From NCBI GenBank assembly GCA_035539855.1, contig DATLHO010000169.1:1-64000 (forward strand): 64,000 nt of DNA. The letters run 5' to 3'. The notes below the pieces were generated by a model that was not told the origin of the DNA, did no database searches, and saw nothing but the letters and a program-made list of their open reading frames with translations. The DNA comes from DATLHO01 sp035539855. GTDB lineage: Bacteria; Bacteroidota; Ignavibacteria; OLB7. The translations under genes were made by a program, and so were the position numbers. Positions 40,465 to 51,027 of the stretch are shown in pieces (within the stretch, counting starts at the first letter, position 1; the number at the start of each line of letters is the position of its first letter).

Positions 40465-43026
40465 ATGGGATCACGCCCGACGAACGAACGCATGCGTAGC
40501 TCCCCGACCATCCCGCCCGCCTCGCGAGTCGCGCTCGCGGTGCTCAACCTCGTCGTCGTCGCCCTCTGTGTCGCCGGCTTCGCACAACTGCGCCAGAAAC
40601 CCTCGATTCATGTTGATGTCGCCGAGCGCGGTGGCCGCGTCGTCGTCACGAGGCTCGACGCACTCGCGAGCAGCGGTCCGGATGCGCCTCGATCGGGCGA
40701 CACCATCCTCGCGCTCGATACGCTTCCGATCGCGAGCGCAACCGGGTTGGAGACCCTGCTCGACGCCCGGCGCATCGGGGATGTCGCTCGCCTGACGCTC
40801 GAGCAGGCGCGCACCGTCCGCAGCGTCGAGGCCACCCTCACGCGTCACTACTCGACCGTCTATCAGGTCATCGTCCTGCTCGTGGCCGCGCTCTTCTACG
40901 GCCTCGGCGTGCTCGTGCTCGCGAAGCGCCCGGGCGACCCAGCGGCCATGACGTTCCACGTCGCGATGGATGCCGTCGCGGTGATGCTCCTGGCGACCGC
41001 CGGGCGTCACGCGATCGAGCCCCATGGACTCGGTCACGTCGTGCGTGTCGCGGACCTGCTCGCCTACGCGCTGATGACCGTGCTGTTCTTCCACTTCACG
41101 CTGCAGTTCCCGACACCGAAGTGGGAGAGGCTCCGCAGGCGCATCGGGTGGGTCTATGCGGCGGGCGTGCTCGTGGCTCTCGTCGCGGGGGCCGCGTTCC
41201 TGCTGGCGACGCTCGTCAACGAACGGCGATGGCTCGAGACCTTTGCCTCGACGTTCGGGTTCGTTCAGAAGTTCTTCGGTGTTCTCGGCCTGGCCAGCGT
41301 TGCGAGCTTCATCGACTCGTATCGCCGGTCGGTCGAGCGCGCCGAGCGCATCAAGCTGCGCTGGGTGCTGACGGGCGTGACCGTCGGGTTCCTTTCGTTC
41401 ATCGCATTCCAGCTGATCCCGCAGTGGATTCACGAGCCTCCGCTCGTCGCGGAGGAGTGGATCGTGCTGCTCGCGGGCGTCGCCCCGGTGACGTTCTCGA
41501 TCGCGATCATCCGGCACCGGGTGATGGATCTCGATCTGCTGCTGAGTCGATCGACGGTCTACACGATCGTGCTGGCGACGCTCGCGATCACCTACACCGG
41601 ACTGGTATTCGCGCTCGGCGCGGTTGCGCGCGCGATCACCGGCACGAGTGGCGACATCGTCCCGGTCATCGCGACGCTGGCGATCGCCCTGATGTTCGAG
41701 CCGGCGCGCGCGCGCGCGCAGTCGTTCGTCGATCGCCGGTTCTTCCGTACGCGCTACAACCTCCGGCAGGCCCAGCGCGAGCTCGTCGACGAGCTCAACG
41801 CGTGCGTCGAGACGGGCCGGCTCGCCGCCACCGCGATCGGCATCCTCGACGACATCCTCGCTCCCGAGCGCATCGCTCTGGCGACCGTTCAGTCCGACGG
41901 CGCCGCCGCGACGCTGCACGCCGAGCGCGGGCTCTCCGACGACGCGCGGGAGTGCATCACCGACGCAGACATCGCGACACAGCTCCTGCAATTGAGTCCG
42001 GGAGAGATCCACGCCGACGAGCGATGGATAGAGCCCGGCGTCGAGATCGCCACGAACGGCGGCGACGTCCTCCGGCGCCTCGGCGTCTGTTGCGCGATCG
42101 CTTCGACCTACGGTGACGGGCAGCGCGCCGTGCTGCTGCTCGACCGCAGGAAATCCGGCACGCGCTATTCGCTCGAGGATCTCGACGTATTGCGCACCGC
42201 CATCACAACGACGGGTCTCGGCCTCGAGAGGATCATGCTGCAGACAAACATTCTTCGCCGCGAAGCCGAGGCCGAGCAATTGCGGGAGCTCGATCGCATC
42301 AAGTCGTACTTCGTCTCGAGCGTCACGCACGAGCTCAAGACACCGCTGACGTCGATCCGCATGTTCGCCGAGATACTGCAGGGCGAGCACGAGCTCGAGC
42401 GCGCCCGCGTGCAGCGCTACGCGCGGATCATCGAGTCCGAGAGCATTCGTCTCGCACGGCAGATCGACAACGTCCTCGACTTCTCGAAGATCGAGCGCGG
42501 CACGAAGGACTATCGCTTCGAGACCGTCGACCTCGCCGCGCTGGTTGACGGCGTGCTCGAGACCGTCGAGCACCAGCTCACGAGCGCCGGGTTCTCGCTC
42601 GAGCGCACCGATGACGGGCACGAGCTCACGCTCGTCGCCGACCGCGACGCGATCGCCGGCGCGATCGTCAACCTCGTCTCGAACGCGATCAAGTACTCCG
42701 GCGCCGACCGCTCGATCGCGGTGCGGACGTATCGTCTCGACGGCCACGCCGCCGTCGCCGTCACGGACCGGGGCATCGGGTTGTCGGAGTCCGACCGCGC
42801 GCGCGTCTTCGAGCCGTTCTTCCGCGCCGAGTCCGCGAAGAACAGCGGCGCGGCCGGAACGGGACTCGGTCTGGCGCTCATCCGCCACGTCGTCGAGGCC
42901 CACGGCGGCAGCGTCGAGATCGAGAGCCGTCTGGGCGTCGGCAGCACGTTCACACTTCTGCTTCCTCTGAGCGACCACCATTTGACGAGCAGCCGCCATG
43001 AAGAGCATTCTGTTGATCGAGGATGA
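40465..43026 (+). CDS. Hybrid-topology sensor histidine kinase with PDZ-like and multi-TM sensor
   Basis: 853 residues. After an N-terminal membrane helix (about 20-42) comes a PDZ-like domain (about 48-120: VVVTRLDALASSGPDAPRSG, then DTILALDTLPIASATGLETLL), then roughly seven to eight membrane helices (about 130-420), a GAF-like segment (about 455-600), and the kinase core: H-box SSVTHELKTPLTSI with His622, N-box VNLVSNAIKYSG, G1 DRGIGLSESD, G2 GTGLGLALIRHVVEAHGG. The PDZ plus multi-TM input is unusual and may sense misfolded or cleaved envelope peptides. It overlaps its response regulator by 29 bases. Confidence 0.9.
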   Translation: MGSRPTNERMRSSPTIPPASRVALAVLNLVVVALCVAGFAQLRQKPSIHVDVAERGGRVVVTRLDALASSGPDAPRSGDTILALDTLPIASATGLETLLDARRIGDVARLTLEQARTVRSVEATLTRHYSTVYQVIVLLVAALFYGLGVLVLAKRPGDPAAMTFHVAMDAVAVMLLATAGRHAIEPHGLGHVVRVADLLAYALMTVLFFHFTLQFPTPKWERLRRRIGWVYAAGVLVALVAGAAFLLATLVNERRWLETFASTFGFVQKFFGVLGLASVASFIDSYRRSVERAERIKLRWVLTGVTVGFLSFIAFQLIPQWIHEPPLVAEEWIVLLAGVAPVTFSIAIIRHRVMDLDLLLSRSTVYTIVLATLAITYTGLVFALGAVARAITGTSGDIVPVIATLAIALMFEPARARAQSFVDRRFFRTRYNLRQAQRELVDELNACVETGRLAATAIGILDDILAPERIALATVQSDGAAATLHAERGLSDDARECITDADIATQLLQLSPGEIHADERWIEPGVEIATNGGDVLRRLGVCCAIASTYGDGQRAVLLLDRRKSGTRYSLEDLDVLRTAITTTGLGLERIMLQTNILRREAEAEQLRELDRIKSYFVSSVTHELKTPLTSIRMFAEILQGEHELERARVQRYARIIESESIRLARQIDNVLDFSKIERGTKDYRFETVDLAALVDGVLETVEHQLTSAGFSLERTDDGHELTLVADRDAIAGAIVNLVSNAIKYSGADRSIAVRTYRLDGHAAVAVTDRGIGLSESDRARVFEPFFRAESAKNSGAAGTGLGLALIRHVVEAHGGSVEIESRLGVGSTFTLLLPLSDHHLTSSRHEEHSVDRG

Positions 43027-43684
43027 CCCGGCGATCCGCACCGGCATCCAGGAGAGCCTCGAGCTCGAGCACTTTCACGTGATCGTCGCCACCGACGGCG
43101 AGCTTGGCAATCAGATGGCGCGGCGCGAGAAGGTCGATCTCATCCTGCTCGACCTCATGCTCCCCGGGCGCAACGGGGAGGAGATCTGCCGCGAGCTGCG
43201 TCGTGACGGCATCACGACGCCGATCATCATGCTCACGGCCAAGGGTGAGGAGATCGATCGCATTCTCGGGCTCGAGATCGGAGCCGACGACTACGTGACG
43301 AAGCCGTTCAGCATCCGCGAGCTCATCGCGCGCATCCGCGCGGTGTTGCGCCGCGGGGCCGGCAAGGGCGCCGCGACGCTCGACGAGTATTCGTTCGGCG
43401 ACGTCCACCTCGACTTTATGCGGCAGGAGGCGACCAAGGCGTCCGAGCCCCTGAAGCTGACCGCGATGGAATTCAAGATCATGCGATACTTTGCCGAGCG
43501 CGAGGGGGCGGTGATCACGCGCGACATGCTGCTCGACGACGTGTGGGGCTACGACGCCTATCCGACGACCCGCACCGTCGACAACTACATGCTCGGCCTG
43601 CGCAAGAAGATCGAGACATCGCCGTCAGAGCCGGAGCATCTGCTGACGGTCCACAAGGCCGGCTACAAGCTGGTCAAGGGCTGA
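42998..43684 (+). CDS. OmpR/PhoB-family response regulator
   Basis: 228 residues. The receiver domain has the acidic pair in LLIEDDPAI, phosphoacceptor Asp52 in LLDLMLPG, and the conserved LTAKGEEID and KPFSIRELIARI. The C-terminal winged-helix domain has LTAMEFKIMRYFAEREGAVITR and TVDNYMLGLRKKIE. It overlaps the end of the histidine kinase gene, so it is the cognate partner, and may bind the direct repeat at 40279-40316 upstream of the operon. Targets are unknown. Confidence 0.94.
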   Translation: MKSILLIEDDPAIRTGIQESLELEHFHVIVATDGELGNQMARREKVDLILLDLMLPGRNGEEICRELRRDGITTPIIMLTAKGEEIDRILGLEIGADDYVTKPFSIRELIARIRAVLRRGAGKGAATLDEYSFGDVHLDFMRQEATKASEPLKLTAMEFKIMRYFAEREGAVITRDMLLDDVWGYDAYPTTRTVDNYMLGLRKKIETSPSEPEHLLTVHKAGYKLVKG

Positions 43685-43715
43685 ACCGAACACCCATCGA
43701 CATCCGGATTTCACC

Positions 43716-44150
43716 GTGTCCGCGCTTCCCGAGCACATCACGCTTCGCACCGGCGAGAGCATCCCCGTTTCCAGCCTCGAGTTCGCGACAAGCCGCAGCG
43801 GCGGTCCCGGCGGGCAGAACGTCAACAAGGTCGAGACGAAGGTCGAGGTCCGCATGGCGATCGCCGAGTCGGAGCACCTGCGCGAGAGCACGCGTTATCG
43901 ACTGCTCGAGAAGCTCGCGACGCGCCTCGACTCCGGCGGGGTGCTCCGGCTGACCAGCGCGACCGAGCGCACGCAGCTCGGCAACCGCCGTGCGGTGCTC
44001 GCGCGCCTCGCGATGCTGCTCGACGTCGCGCTCGAGCCGGAGAAGAAGCGGGTGGCGACGCGGCCGAGCCGGGGATCGAAGGTGCGGCGCAGGGAGTCCA
44101 AGGCGAAGCACGCCGAGAAGAAGGAGCAGCGGAGATGGAAGGGCGAATGA
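43716..44150 (+). CDS. arfB: Alternative ribosome-rescue factor ArfB (YaeJ)
   Basis: 144 residues with a GTG start. The RF-1-like GGQ motif is at 32-34 in SRSGGPGGQNVNKVETKVE. The C-terminal end is a basic, lysine/arginine-rich tail that in ArfB enters the empty mRNA channel. ArfB hydrolyses peptidyl-tRNA on stalled ribosomes without needing a stop codon. It follows the response regulator gene by 31 bases. It is distinct from RF-1/2, which are longer. Confidence 0.93.
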   Translation: MSALPEHITLRTGESIPVSSLEFATSRSGGPGGQNVNKVETKVEVRMAIAESEHLRESTRYRLLEKLATRLDSGGVLRLTSATERTQLGNRRAVLARLAMLLDVALEPEKKRVATRPSRGSKVRRRESKAKHAEKKEQRRWKGE

Positions 44151-44210
44151 CGCCCGCGAGGACCCCGGCGACGCCCGACGAATGCCCTGACCATTGCCTG
44201 GATCGGACGT

Positions 44211-44218
44211 TATCTTAG
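44211..44218 (+). promoter_or_regulatory. Possible -7 element of the subtilase gene
   Basis: TATCTTAG, two differences from TAnnTTTG at most; a TTG lies 14 bases upstream (44194-44196), closer than usual. About 105 bases before the start codon. Confidence 0.4.
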
Positions 44219-44321
44219 TCTTCCATGCGTACACTTCCGACGTGTACCCTTCGTCAGCAGGACATCCCCCGGCCATCCCGGCCACGACTGATACGCCCCT
44301 TTCAACGCAGCCTTCACTTCC

Positions 44322-47300
44322 ATGACCTCTGTACGACCTGCCATGCTCGCGGCCATCGCGTCGACAGCGATTGCGACGCTCGCGCTGGCATTCCCCCTGC
44401 AGGCACGCGATGCGCGTGCGGCCGCCCATCCGAGCGAGACGCGGCCCCGGGCCGAGGCGACGTACGCCACCGGGACCGTCATCCTGAAGCTCCGCCGTGG
44501 CGTCGCGAACGAACGCCGTGGCGTCGAGTTCGACGTTCCCGCGATCGACGCGGTCATGCAGCAGATCGGCGCATCGTCGCGCACGCCGCTGTTCCCGCGC
44601 GCGCCGATGTCCTCGACGCCGGCCGGCGTCAGCGGCGCGGCTCCGTCCGACGCCGGGTTCGACCGGGTGTACATCGTCGGCTACGACGGCCCGTTCGATC
44701 CGAAGTGGGTCAGTGAGCGGCTGGCCGCCACGAGCGCGGTCGACTACGCCGAGCCCTACTACTTCTTCACGACCGACGGTTCGCCGGTCAACGATCCGCA
44801 GCTCGCGCAGCAGTACTGGCTCAGCGTGATCAAGGCCCAGGAAGCGTGGGATGTCACCCTTGGCAGCCCCGACGTCCTCATCGCGATCATCGACTCAGGC
44901 GTCGACTGGACGCACGAGGATCTCAGCGAGTCCATCTGGGAGAACGTCGCCGAGACCGGCACCGATGGCCAGGGCAACGACCGCCGAACCAACGGCGTCG
45001 ATGACGACGGCAACGGGTTCACCGACGACTGGCACGGCTGGGATCTGGTCGGCAACGTCTCGATCGAGGATCTGATGTCGCGGCGATTCGCGCCCGACAA
45101 CAACGCCGCGCCACTTCTCAACGGCACGCACGGCACGACCGTCGCCGGCTGTGCCGCCGCGCGTACGAACAACGGCAAGGGCATCGCCTCGCCCGGCTAC
45201 AGCGCGAGCATCCTGCCGGTCAAGGTCGCGGCGGATTCCGTCACGACGGCGATCAGCGCCGGCTACGAAGGCATCATCTACGCCGCGGACATGCGCGCGG
45301 CGATCATCAACTGCAGCTTCGGCGGCGCGATCACCGGCGGCTCGCAGGCGCTGCAGCAGGTCATCGATTACGCGTCGGCCCAGGGTGCGCTCGTCGTCGC
45401 GGCCAGCGGCAACTCGGGTCAGAACGTCGAGGCGGTCACGCACGTGCCTGCCGGACTCAACGGCGTTCTGTCGGTGGGCGCAACGGGCATGTCGGATTAC
45501 GCGGACACGTCGTACACCAACAGCGGTCTCGGCGTGCACGTGTACGCACCGGGCACCAACGTGCTGACGACCTATCCTGGCAACCGCTACGCCGGCAACG
45601 GCATCACCGGCACGAGCTTCAGCTCGCCGATCACCGCCGGCGTCGCCTCGCTCGTCCTGGCGGTGCACCCGACATGGTCGGCCGCCCAGGTCGCGACACA
45701 GCTTCGAATCACCGGCGATCGCACGAACATCAACAACGCGAGCCGCTTCGCGCCGCACTTCTTCCGCCGCGTCAACGCGAAGCGCGCGGTCACGATCAAT
45801 CGCTCGTTCGATTCGGGTGAGCGCATGCCGGGCCTGGCGATCGAGTCGTTCCGACTCAACGGCCGAACGCGCGACACCATCCGCAGTCTCGATGACGTCA
45901 TGACCGTGACGCTGTCGCTCAAGAACCTGCTCGCGCCGACGACCGATCTGAAGATCGACACGTGGCCCGGCCAGATGCTCCGCGCCCGCTCCGTCGTCTC
46001 CGTCCCGACGATCGCCACCGCCGCGAGCGCGATGGTCGACATCGAGCTGGAGATCGATCCGGAGTCGGCCGAGCGCTTCAGCGAGGGATCGTTCGACCTC
46101 GTGCTCCGTCTGCGTGACGGCAGCTTCGAGGACGTGCTGCCGGTGCGCATCCCGGTGAAGCTCGCCGGCTGGCGCCAGATGGCGAAGTTCGGCGGACCGA
46201 GCACCGCGTACGCGACGCAGTCGATCGCCGCGCCGACGCCGACCGCCGGCTGGGCCGTGGCGAACGTCAACGGCGAGCGTCCCGCGTTCACGCGCACCAG
46301 CGACGGTCGCTCCTGGGCGACGTTCCGCAACATCGCGACGACGACGGAGCCGGTGTACTGCGTCGCGGCGGTGAGCGCGCAGCTGGCATGGGCCGGCGCG
46401 AGCCCGAGCAGCGGCTCGGCCGCGGTCTACCGCACCATCAACGGCGGCACGTCGTGGCAGAAGACGGCGGTGACGACCATCACGCCGTTCATCAACGCGA
46501 TCCACTTCTTCGACGAGAACGAAGGCATCCTCATCGGTGACCCGCGCTCGAGCCGCTGGGGAATCGGCATGACCACCGACGGTGGCGCCACGTGGCGCGC
46601 GCTGCCGAGTCCGGTCCCGGCCGGCGCCGGCGAGGCGGGCTGGAACAACTCGTTCACCGCGTTCGGCGACAACCTCTGGTTCGGTACGAACAACAATCGC
46701 ATCTATCGCTCGACCGACCGCGGCTACACGTGGACGTCGGCGCAGACGCCGGGCGTCGCCTCGTTCTCGCTCGCGTTCACGTCGGCCACCGAAGGACTTG
46801 CCGTGTTCAAGCGCACGGTCTCGGGCCAGACGTGGGTCGGCGCCAACGCGCTGGCCGTCACGCGCAACGGCGGCATCTCGTGGCAGACGATCCAGCTTCC
46901 GTACGGCATGACCGCAGACGCCGCCACCGCGATCCCCGGCACCAACCGGATACTCGTGGCGACCGAGAGCGGCATCGTCGAGACCGCCGACCTCGGCGCG
47001 ACCTGGACGGTCGTGGCGGCTCCGGCCTCGGTCTTCAACTGGAAGGCCAGCGAGAGCGGCGCCCGCTACGGCACCGGCGTGCAGCTCGCGGCAGCGACCG
47101 CAGACGGAGCCGTCGCCGCCTTCGGCGTCAACGGCACCGGCACGATCATCGGCTACCGCGAGGAGGCCCCGTCGGCCGCTCCGCTCGAGGCCGAGGCCAC
47201 GCGCGGCATGCTGCTCGAGCCGTTCCCGAATCCGACCGGTGACCTGACGACGATCGGCTTCGAGCTCGCCGCACCTGCCAGCGTCGCGCTGCGCCTGTTC

Positions 47301-47462
47301 GACGCTCGCGGCGTCGAAGTCCGCACGCTCCTGGCCGAGCGCCGCGAGTCCGGCCGTCACGCTGTCGTCGTCGACGCCGCATCGCTTGCGGCCGGCACGT
47401 ATCACGTCGTGCTCACCGTCGATGGCGAGCGCTCGACGAAGCCCGTCGTCATCGTCCGATAA
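44322..47462 (+). CDS. Secreted subtilisin-like protease (S8) with T9SS sorting domain
   Basis: 1046 residues. A signal peptide and pro-region (to about 150) precede an S8 catalytic domain with Asp191 (IAIIDSGVDWTHEDL), His270 (NGTHGTTVAG), oxyanion Asn364 (ASGNSG) and Ser432 (GTSFSSPITAG). The C-terminal half has beta-sandwich regions and then BNR/Ycf48-like repeats (YRTINGGTSWQKT, YRSTDRGYTWTSA, VTRNGGISWQTI), a likely beta-propeller. The last 80 or so residues (EPFPNPTGDLTTIGFEL ... LFDARGVEVRTLL ... GTYHVVL) are a T9SS type A sorting domain. The protein is exported and probably cell-surface attached. Confidence 0.94.
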   Translation: MTSVRPAMLAAIASTAIATLALAFPLQARDARAAAHPSETRPRAEATYATGTVILKLRRGVANERRGVEFDVPAIDAVMQQIGASSRTPLFPRAPMSSTPAGVSGAAPSDAGFDRVYIVGYDGPFDPKWVSERLAATSAVDYAEPYYFFTTDGSPVNDPQLAQQYWLSVIKAQEAWDVTLGSPDVLIAIIDSGVDWTHEDLSESIWENVAETGTDGQGNDRRTNGVDDDGNGFTDDWHGWDLVGNVSIEDLMSRRFAPDNNAAPLLNGTHGTTVAGCAAARTNNGKGIASPGYSASILPVKVAADSVTTAISAGYEGIIYAADMRAAIINCSFGGAITGGSQALQQVIDYASAQGALVVAASGNSGQNVEAVTHVPAGLNGVLSVGATGMSDYADTSYTNSGLGVHVYAPGTNVLTTYPGNRYAGNGITGTSFSSPITAGVASLVLAVHPTWSAAQVATQLRITGDRTNINNASRFAPHFFRRVNAKRAVTINRSFDSGERMPGLAIESFRLNGRTRDTIRSLDDVMTVTLSLKNLLAPTTDLKIDTWPGQMLRARSVVSVPTIATAASAMVDIELEIDPESAERFSEGSFDLVLRLRDGSFEDVLPVRIPVKLAGWRQMAKFGGPSTAYATQSIAAPTPTAGWAVANVNGERPAFTRTSDGRSWATFRNIATTTEPVYCVAAVSAQLAWAGASPSSGSAAVYRTINGGTSWQKTAVTTITPFINAIHFFDENEGILIGDPRSSRWGIGMTTDGGATWRALPSPVPAGAGEAGWNNSFTAFGDNLWFGTNNNRIYRSTDRGYTWTSAQTPGVASFSLAFTSATEGLAVFKRTVSGQTWVGANALAVTRNGGISWQTIQLPYGMTADAATAIPGTNRILVATESGIVETADLGATWTVVAAPASVFNWKASESGARYGTGVQLAAATADGAVAAFGVNGTGTIIGYREEAPSAAPLEAEATRGMLLEPFPNPTGDLTTIGFELAAPASVALRLFDARGVEVRTLLAERRESGRHAVVVDAASLAAGTYHVVLTVDGERSTKPVVIVR

Positions 47463-47474
47463 CGTCGTAACCGA

Positions 47475-47540
47475 AACGGCCGCGGTCCGGACGCGCCCCG
47501 ATTCGTCGGGTGCCCGCCGGTCCGCGGCCGTTGTCTTCAT
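47475..47540 (+). terminator. Hairpin terminator after the subtilase gene
   Basis: Arms at 47475-47490 and 47517-47532 are complementary over 16 positions with one internal mismatch (AACGGCCGCGG outer part perfect), followed by a T-containing tail GTTGTCTTC. The start of the MFS gene lies 12 bases beyond the tail. Confidence 0.65.
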
Positions 47541-47551
47541 CGTTACGCGCC

Positions 47552-48730
47552 ATGCGTACTCGACTCCCCCGTGCCGTCTTCGTGCTCGGCCTCGTCTCGC
47601 TGCTGATGGACGTCTCGAGCGAGATGCTCTATCCGATCGGCCCCATCTACCTCGTCAGCATCGGCGCGTCGGTCGCGTGGATCGGGATCATCGAAGGTCT
47701 CGCCGAGGCGATCGCCGGTCTCTCCAAGGGATACTTCGGATCACTGTCCGACAGCGTCGGCCGCCGCCGCCCGTTCGTCACGCTCGGCTATGTGCTCTCG
47801 GCGCTGAGCAAGCCGATCCCCGCCTTCGCAGCCTCCGTCGGAGGCGTCCTCGGCTCGCGCGTGATCGACCGCATCGGCAAGGGCGTGCGCACCGCGCCAC
47901 GCGATGCGCTGATCGCGGGCTACGTCACCGAGGAGAATCGCGGCGCGGCGTTCGGACTGCATCGCGCGATGGACACCGTCGGCGCCGCCATCGGACCGAT
48001 CATCGCGCTCGCCTACCTCGCCGTACGCCCCGGCGATTACACCACGCTCTTTCTCCTGGCATTCATCCCGTCCGCACTCGCCGCGCTGGCGACGCTCCTG
48101 GTGCGCGAGTCGCGCTTCGCGCCGGCGCCGGGGCGTCCGGGGATCGCGGCGTCGCTCGCCTTCTGGAGCGCCGCACCGTCGCAGTTCCGACGCGTCGTCG
48201 CGCTGCTGACGCTCTTCGCGCTCGTCAACGCGAGCGATGTGTTCCTGATTCTCCGCGCACGCGAGCTCGGCTTCGACGACACCGCGGCGATCGGTGGATA
48301 CATCGGGTACAACCTCGTCTTCGCCGCCGCTGCCTATCCCGCCGGACTCCTCTCCGACCGCTACGGCCGCCGCAGAATCGCCCTCGCCGGCTTCGCCCTC
48401 TACGTCGTGGTCTACCTCGGCTTCGCCTTCGCCGACTCGATCGAAGTCGTCTGGGCGCTCTTCGCGCTCTACGGCATCTACGCCGCGTCGACCGAGGGAA
48501 TCGCCAAGGCGTGGCTCAGCGACCTCGTCCCGAACGAGCGTCGCGGCCTTGCGCTCGGACTGCAGGCGACGCTCGCGAGTCTCGCCGCCCTCGTCGCGAG
48601 CGGCTGGACCGGCGCGATCTGGTCGGTCGCCGGAGCGTCGACGCCGCTTGCGATCACCGCCGGCGTCGCGGCGATCGTCGGGCTCGGGCTCGCCGTTCTG
48701 GTGCCCGCTACCGGCGCTGATCGCTCCTGA
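47552..48730 (+). CDS. MFS transporter
   Basis: 392 residues with about 12 membrane helices. The cytoplasmic loop 2-3 motif is present as GSLSDSVGRRRPFV and repeated in the second half as GLLSDRYGRRRIAL. The N-terminal SLLMDVSSEMLYPIGPIYLV is typical of a group of uncharacterised MFS proteins. The substrate cannot be predicted. The ATG at 47552 sits right after the hairpin terminator; an earlier in-frame start would run into it. Converges on the PrcB-like gene. Confidence 0.9.
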   Translation: MRTRLPRAVFVLGLVSLLMDVSSEMLYPIGPIYLVSIGASVAWIGIIEGLAEAIAGLSKGYFGSLSDSVGRRRPFVTLGYVLSALSKPIPAFAASVGGVLGSRVIDRIGKGVRTAPRDALIAGYVTEENRGAAFGLHRAMDTVGAAIGPIIALAYLAVRPGDYTTLFLLAFIPSALAALATLLVRESRFAPAPGRPGIAASLAFWSAAPSQFRRVVALLTLFALVNASDVFLILRARELGFDDTAAIGGYIGYNLVFAAAAYPAGLLSDRYGRRRIALAGFALYVVVYLGFAFADSIEVVWALFALYGIYAASTEGIAKAWLSDLVPNERRGLALGLQATLASLAALVASGWTGAIWSVAGASTPLAITAGVAAIVGLGLAVLVPATGADRS

Positions 48731-48761
48731 GCTCGCGATGAGCCACCGACTAACCGCCTGC

Positions 48762-48783
48762 GCGGTCATTCTCGTATGACCGC
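48762..48783. terminator. Small hairpin between convergent genes
   Basis: GCGGTCAT (48762-48769) and ATGACCGC (48776-48783), perfect 8-bp stem with a 6-base loop, between the MFS and PrcB-like genes. No T-run; may act in both directions. Confidence 0.4.
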
Positions 48784-48802
48784 CGATCGCTCGACCGCGC
48801 GA

Positions 48803-49306
48803 TCACTCGCACTCGACGATCGTTTCGCTCCAGTCGAAGAGCACGACGGCCGGGAGCTTTCGCGTGCGCACGATGTGCAACGGCGTGGTCAGCGCCTGGG
48901 TGGTCATGCAGGTCGAGCCGGGAGACATCGCGACGATCCTCAGGCGCATTCCTTCGGGAATCTCCTCGAGCGTCTCGATCGTCACGCCGTGGCCGCCCGA
49001 TCCCTTCATTCCGCTCGACGCGACGACGACGCTCGCGCCGGTGAAGTCGACCTGCGGAACCGGCGGCATCGGAGACTGCCCGGAGAAGAGCTTCGCCCAG
49101 AGGGCGTCGAGATCGTCCTGCGTGTTGACGACGATCGCGAGCTGCGCTTCGATCTGGTCGCTGTAGTGGCCATCGTCCTTGTAGAGCGTCTCGACCCGAT
49201 TGTCCGACGGACGATCCGGACCCGACGATCCGCCGGTGTCCCGTGACGAAGAGCAGGCCATGAGCAGGAAGGAAACGGCGATGATGGCGATGGGCGACAG
49301 AGACAT
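48803..49306 (-). CDS. PrcB-like lipoprotein
   Basis: 167 residues from the ATG at 49306. Lipobox LMAC with Cys18. The body matches the PrcB C-terminal domain pattern: a segment LDALWAKLFSG, then VDFTGASVVVASSGMKGSGGHGVTI and the SPGSTCMTTQALTTPLHIVRTRKL stretch (fragments). PrcB was described as a partner of a subtilisin-type protease (PrtP/dentilisin) in Treponema; this window has a subtilase gene 1.3 kb away on the other strand, but a link is only a suggestion. A longer in-frame extension upstream lacks any signal-peptide feature. Confidence 0.78.
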   Translation of the reverse strand: MSLSPIAIIAVSFLLMACSSSRDTGGSSGPDRPSDNRVETLYKDDGHYSDQIEAQLAIVVNTQDDLDALWAKLFSGQSPMPPVPQVDFTGASVVVASSGMKGSGGHGVTIETLEEIPEGMRLRIVAMSPGSTCMTTQALTTPLHIVRTRKLPAVVLFDWSETIVECE

Positions 49307-49453
49307 CGAGCAACCTCGTTGGATTCTTTCAGAGAAGACGCGGCTCCGCCCGCGCGTGACCGGCGCCTGTGCGCCGTGAGGACTCGCGCGCGACAGAGAC
49401 TGCGGACGCCCGCTTCGGCGCAACCGCGGTCACGGCGAACGCTCGCGATTGGC

Positions 49454-49461
49454 TAACTTGC
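49454..49461 (+). promoter_or_regulatory. Possible icd promoter element
   Basis: TAACTTGC, the same octamer as before maeB (35722). No TTG at 18-21 bases upstream. It lies 73 bases before the icd start. Confidence 0.4.
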
Positions 49462-49533
49462 ACGCAATTCAGCAGCCGGAATCTATCCATCGGCGCGGTG
49501 TTCCCGCCGTCGCGCCAGCTTTTCATACGAACC

Positions 49534-50925
<1,392 letters not shown>

Positions 50926-50950
50926 GCTCTGCGGTGAGCGATTGATTGAC

Positions 50951-50986
50951 ACTCCTCCCCGGATCGCTCTGGGGAGGAGTTTTTTG
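50951..50986 (+). terminator. Rho-independent terminator after icd
   Basis: Perfect 10-bp stem ACTCCTCCCC (50951-50960) with GGGGAGGAGT (50971-50980), 10-base loop, run of T. Confidence 0.92.
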
Positions 50987-51027
50987 TTCTGCAGATTGCG
51001 GTTCGTGCATCCAACATCGTCCCCGCT

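Noticed and set aside
40471..43047. 858-codon minus-strand open frame opposite the histidine kinase
   Set aside because: The kinase frame has H, N, G1 and G2 boxes; the reverse frame shows none and is a composition artefact.
43073..43084. TTTCACGTGATC, similar to a parS half
   Set aside because: Inside the response regulator gene; the right arm does not match.
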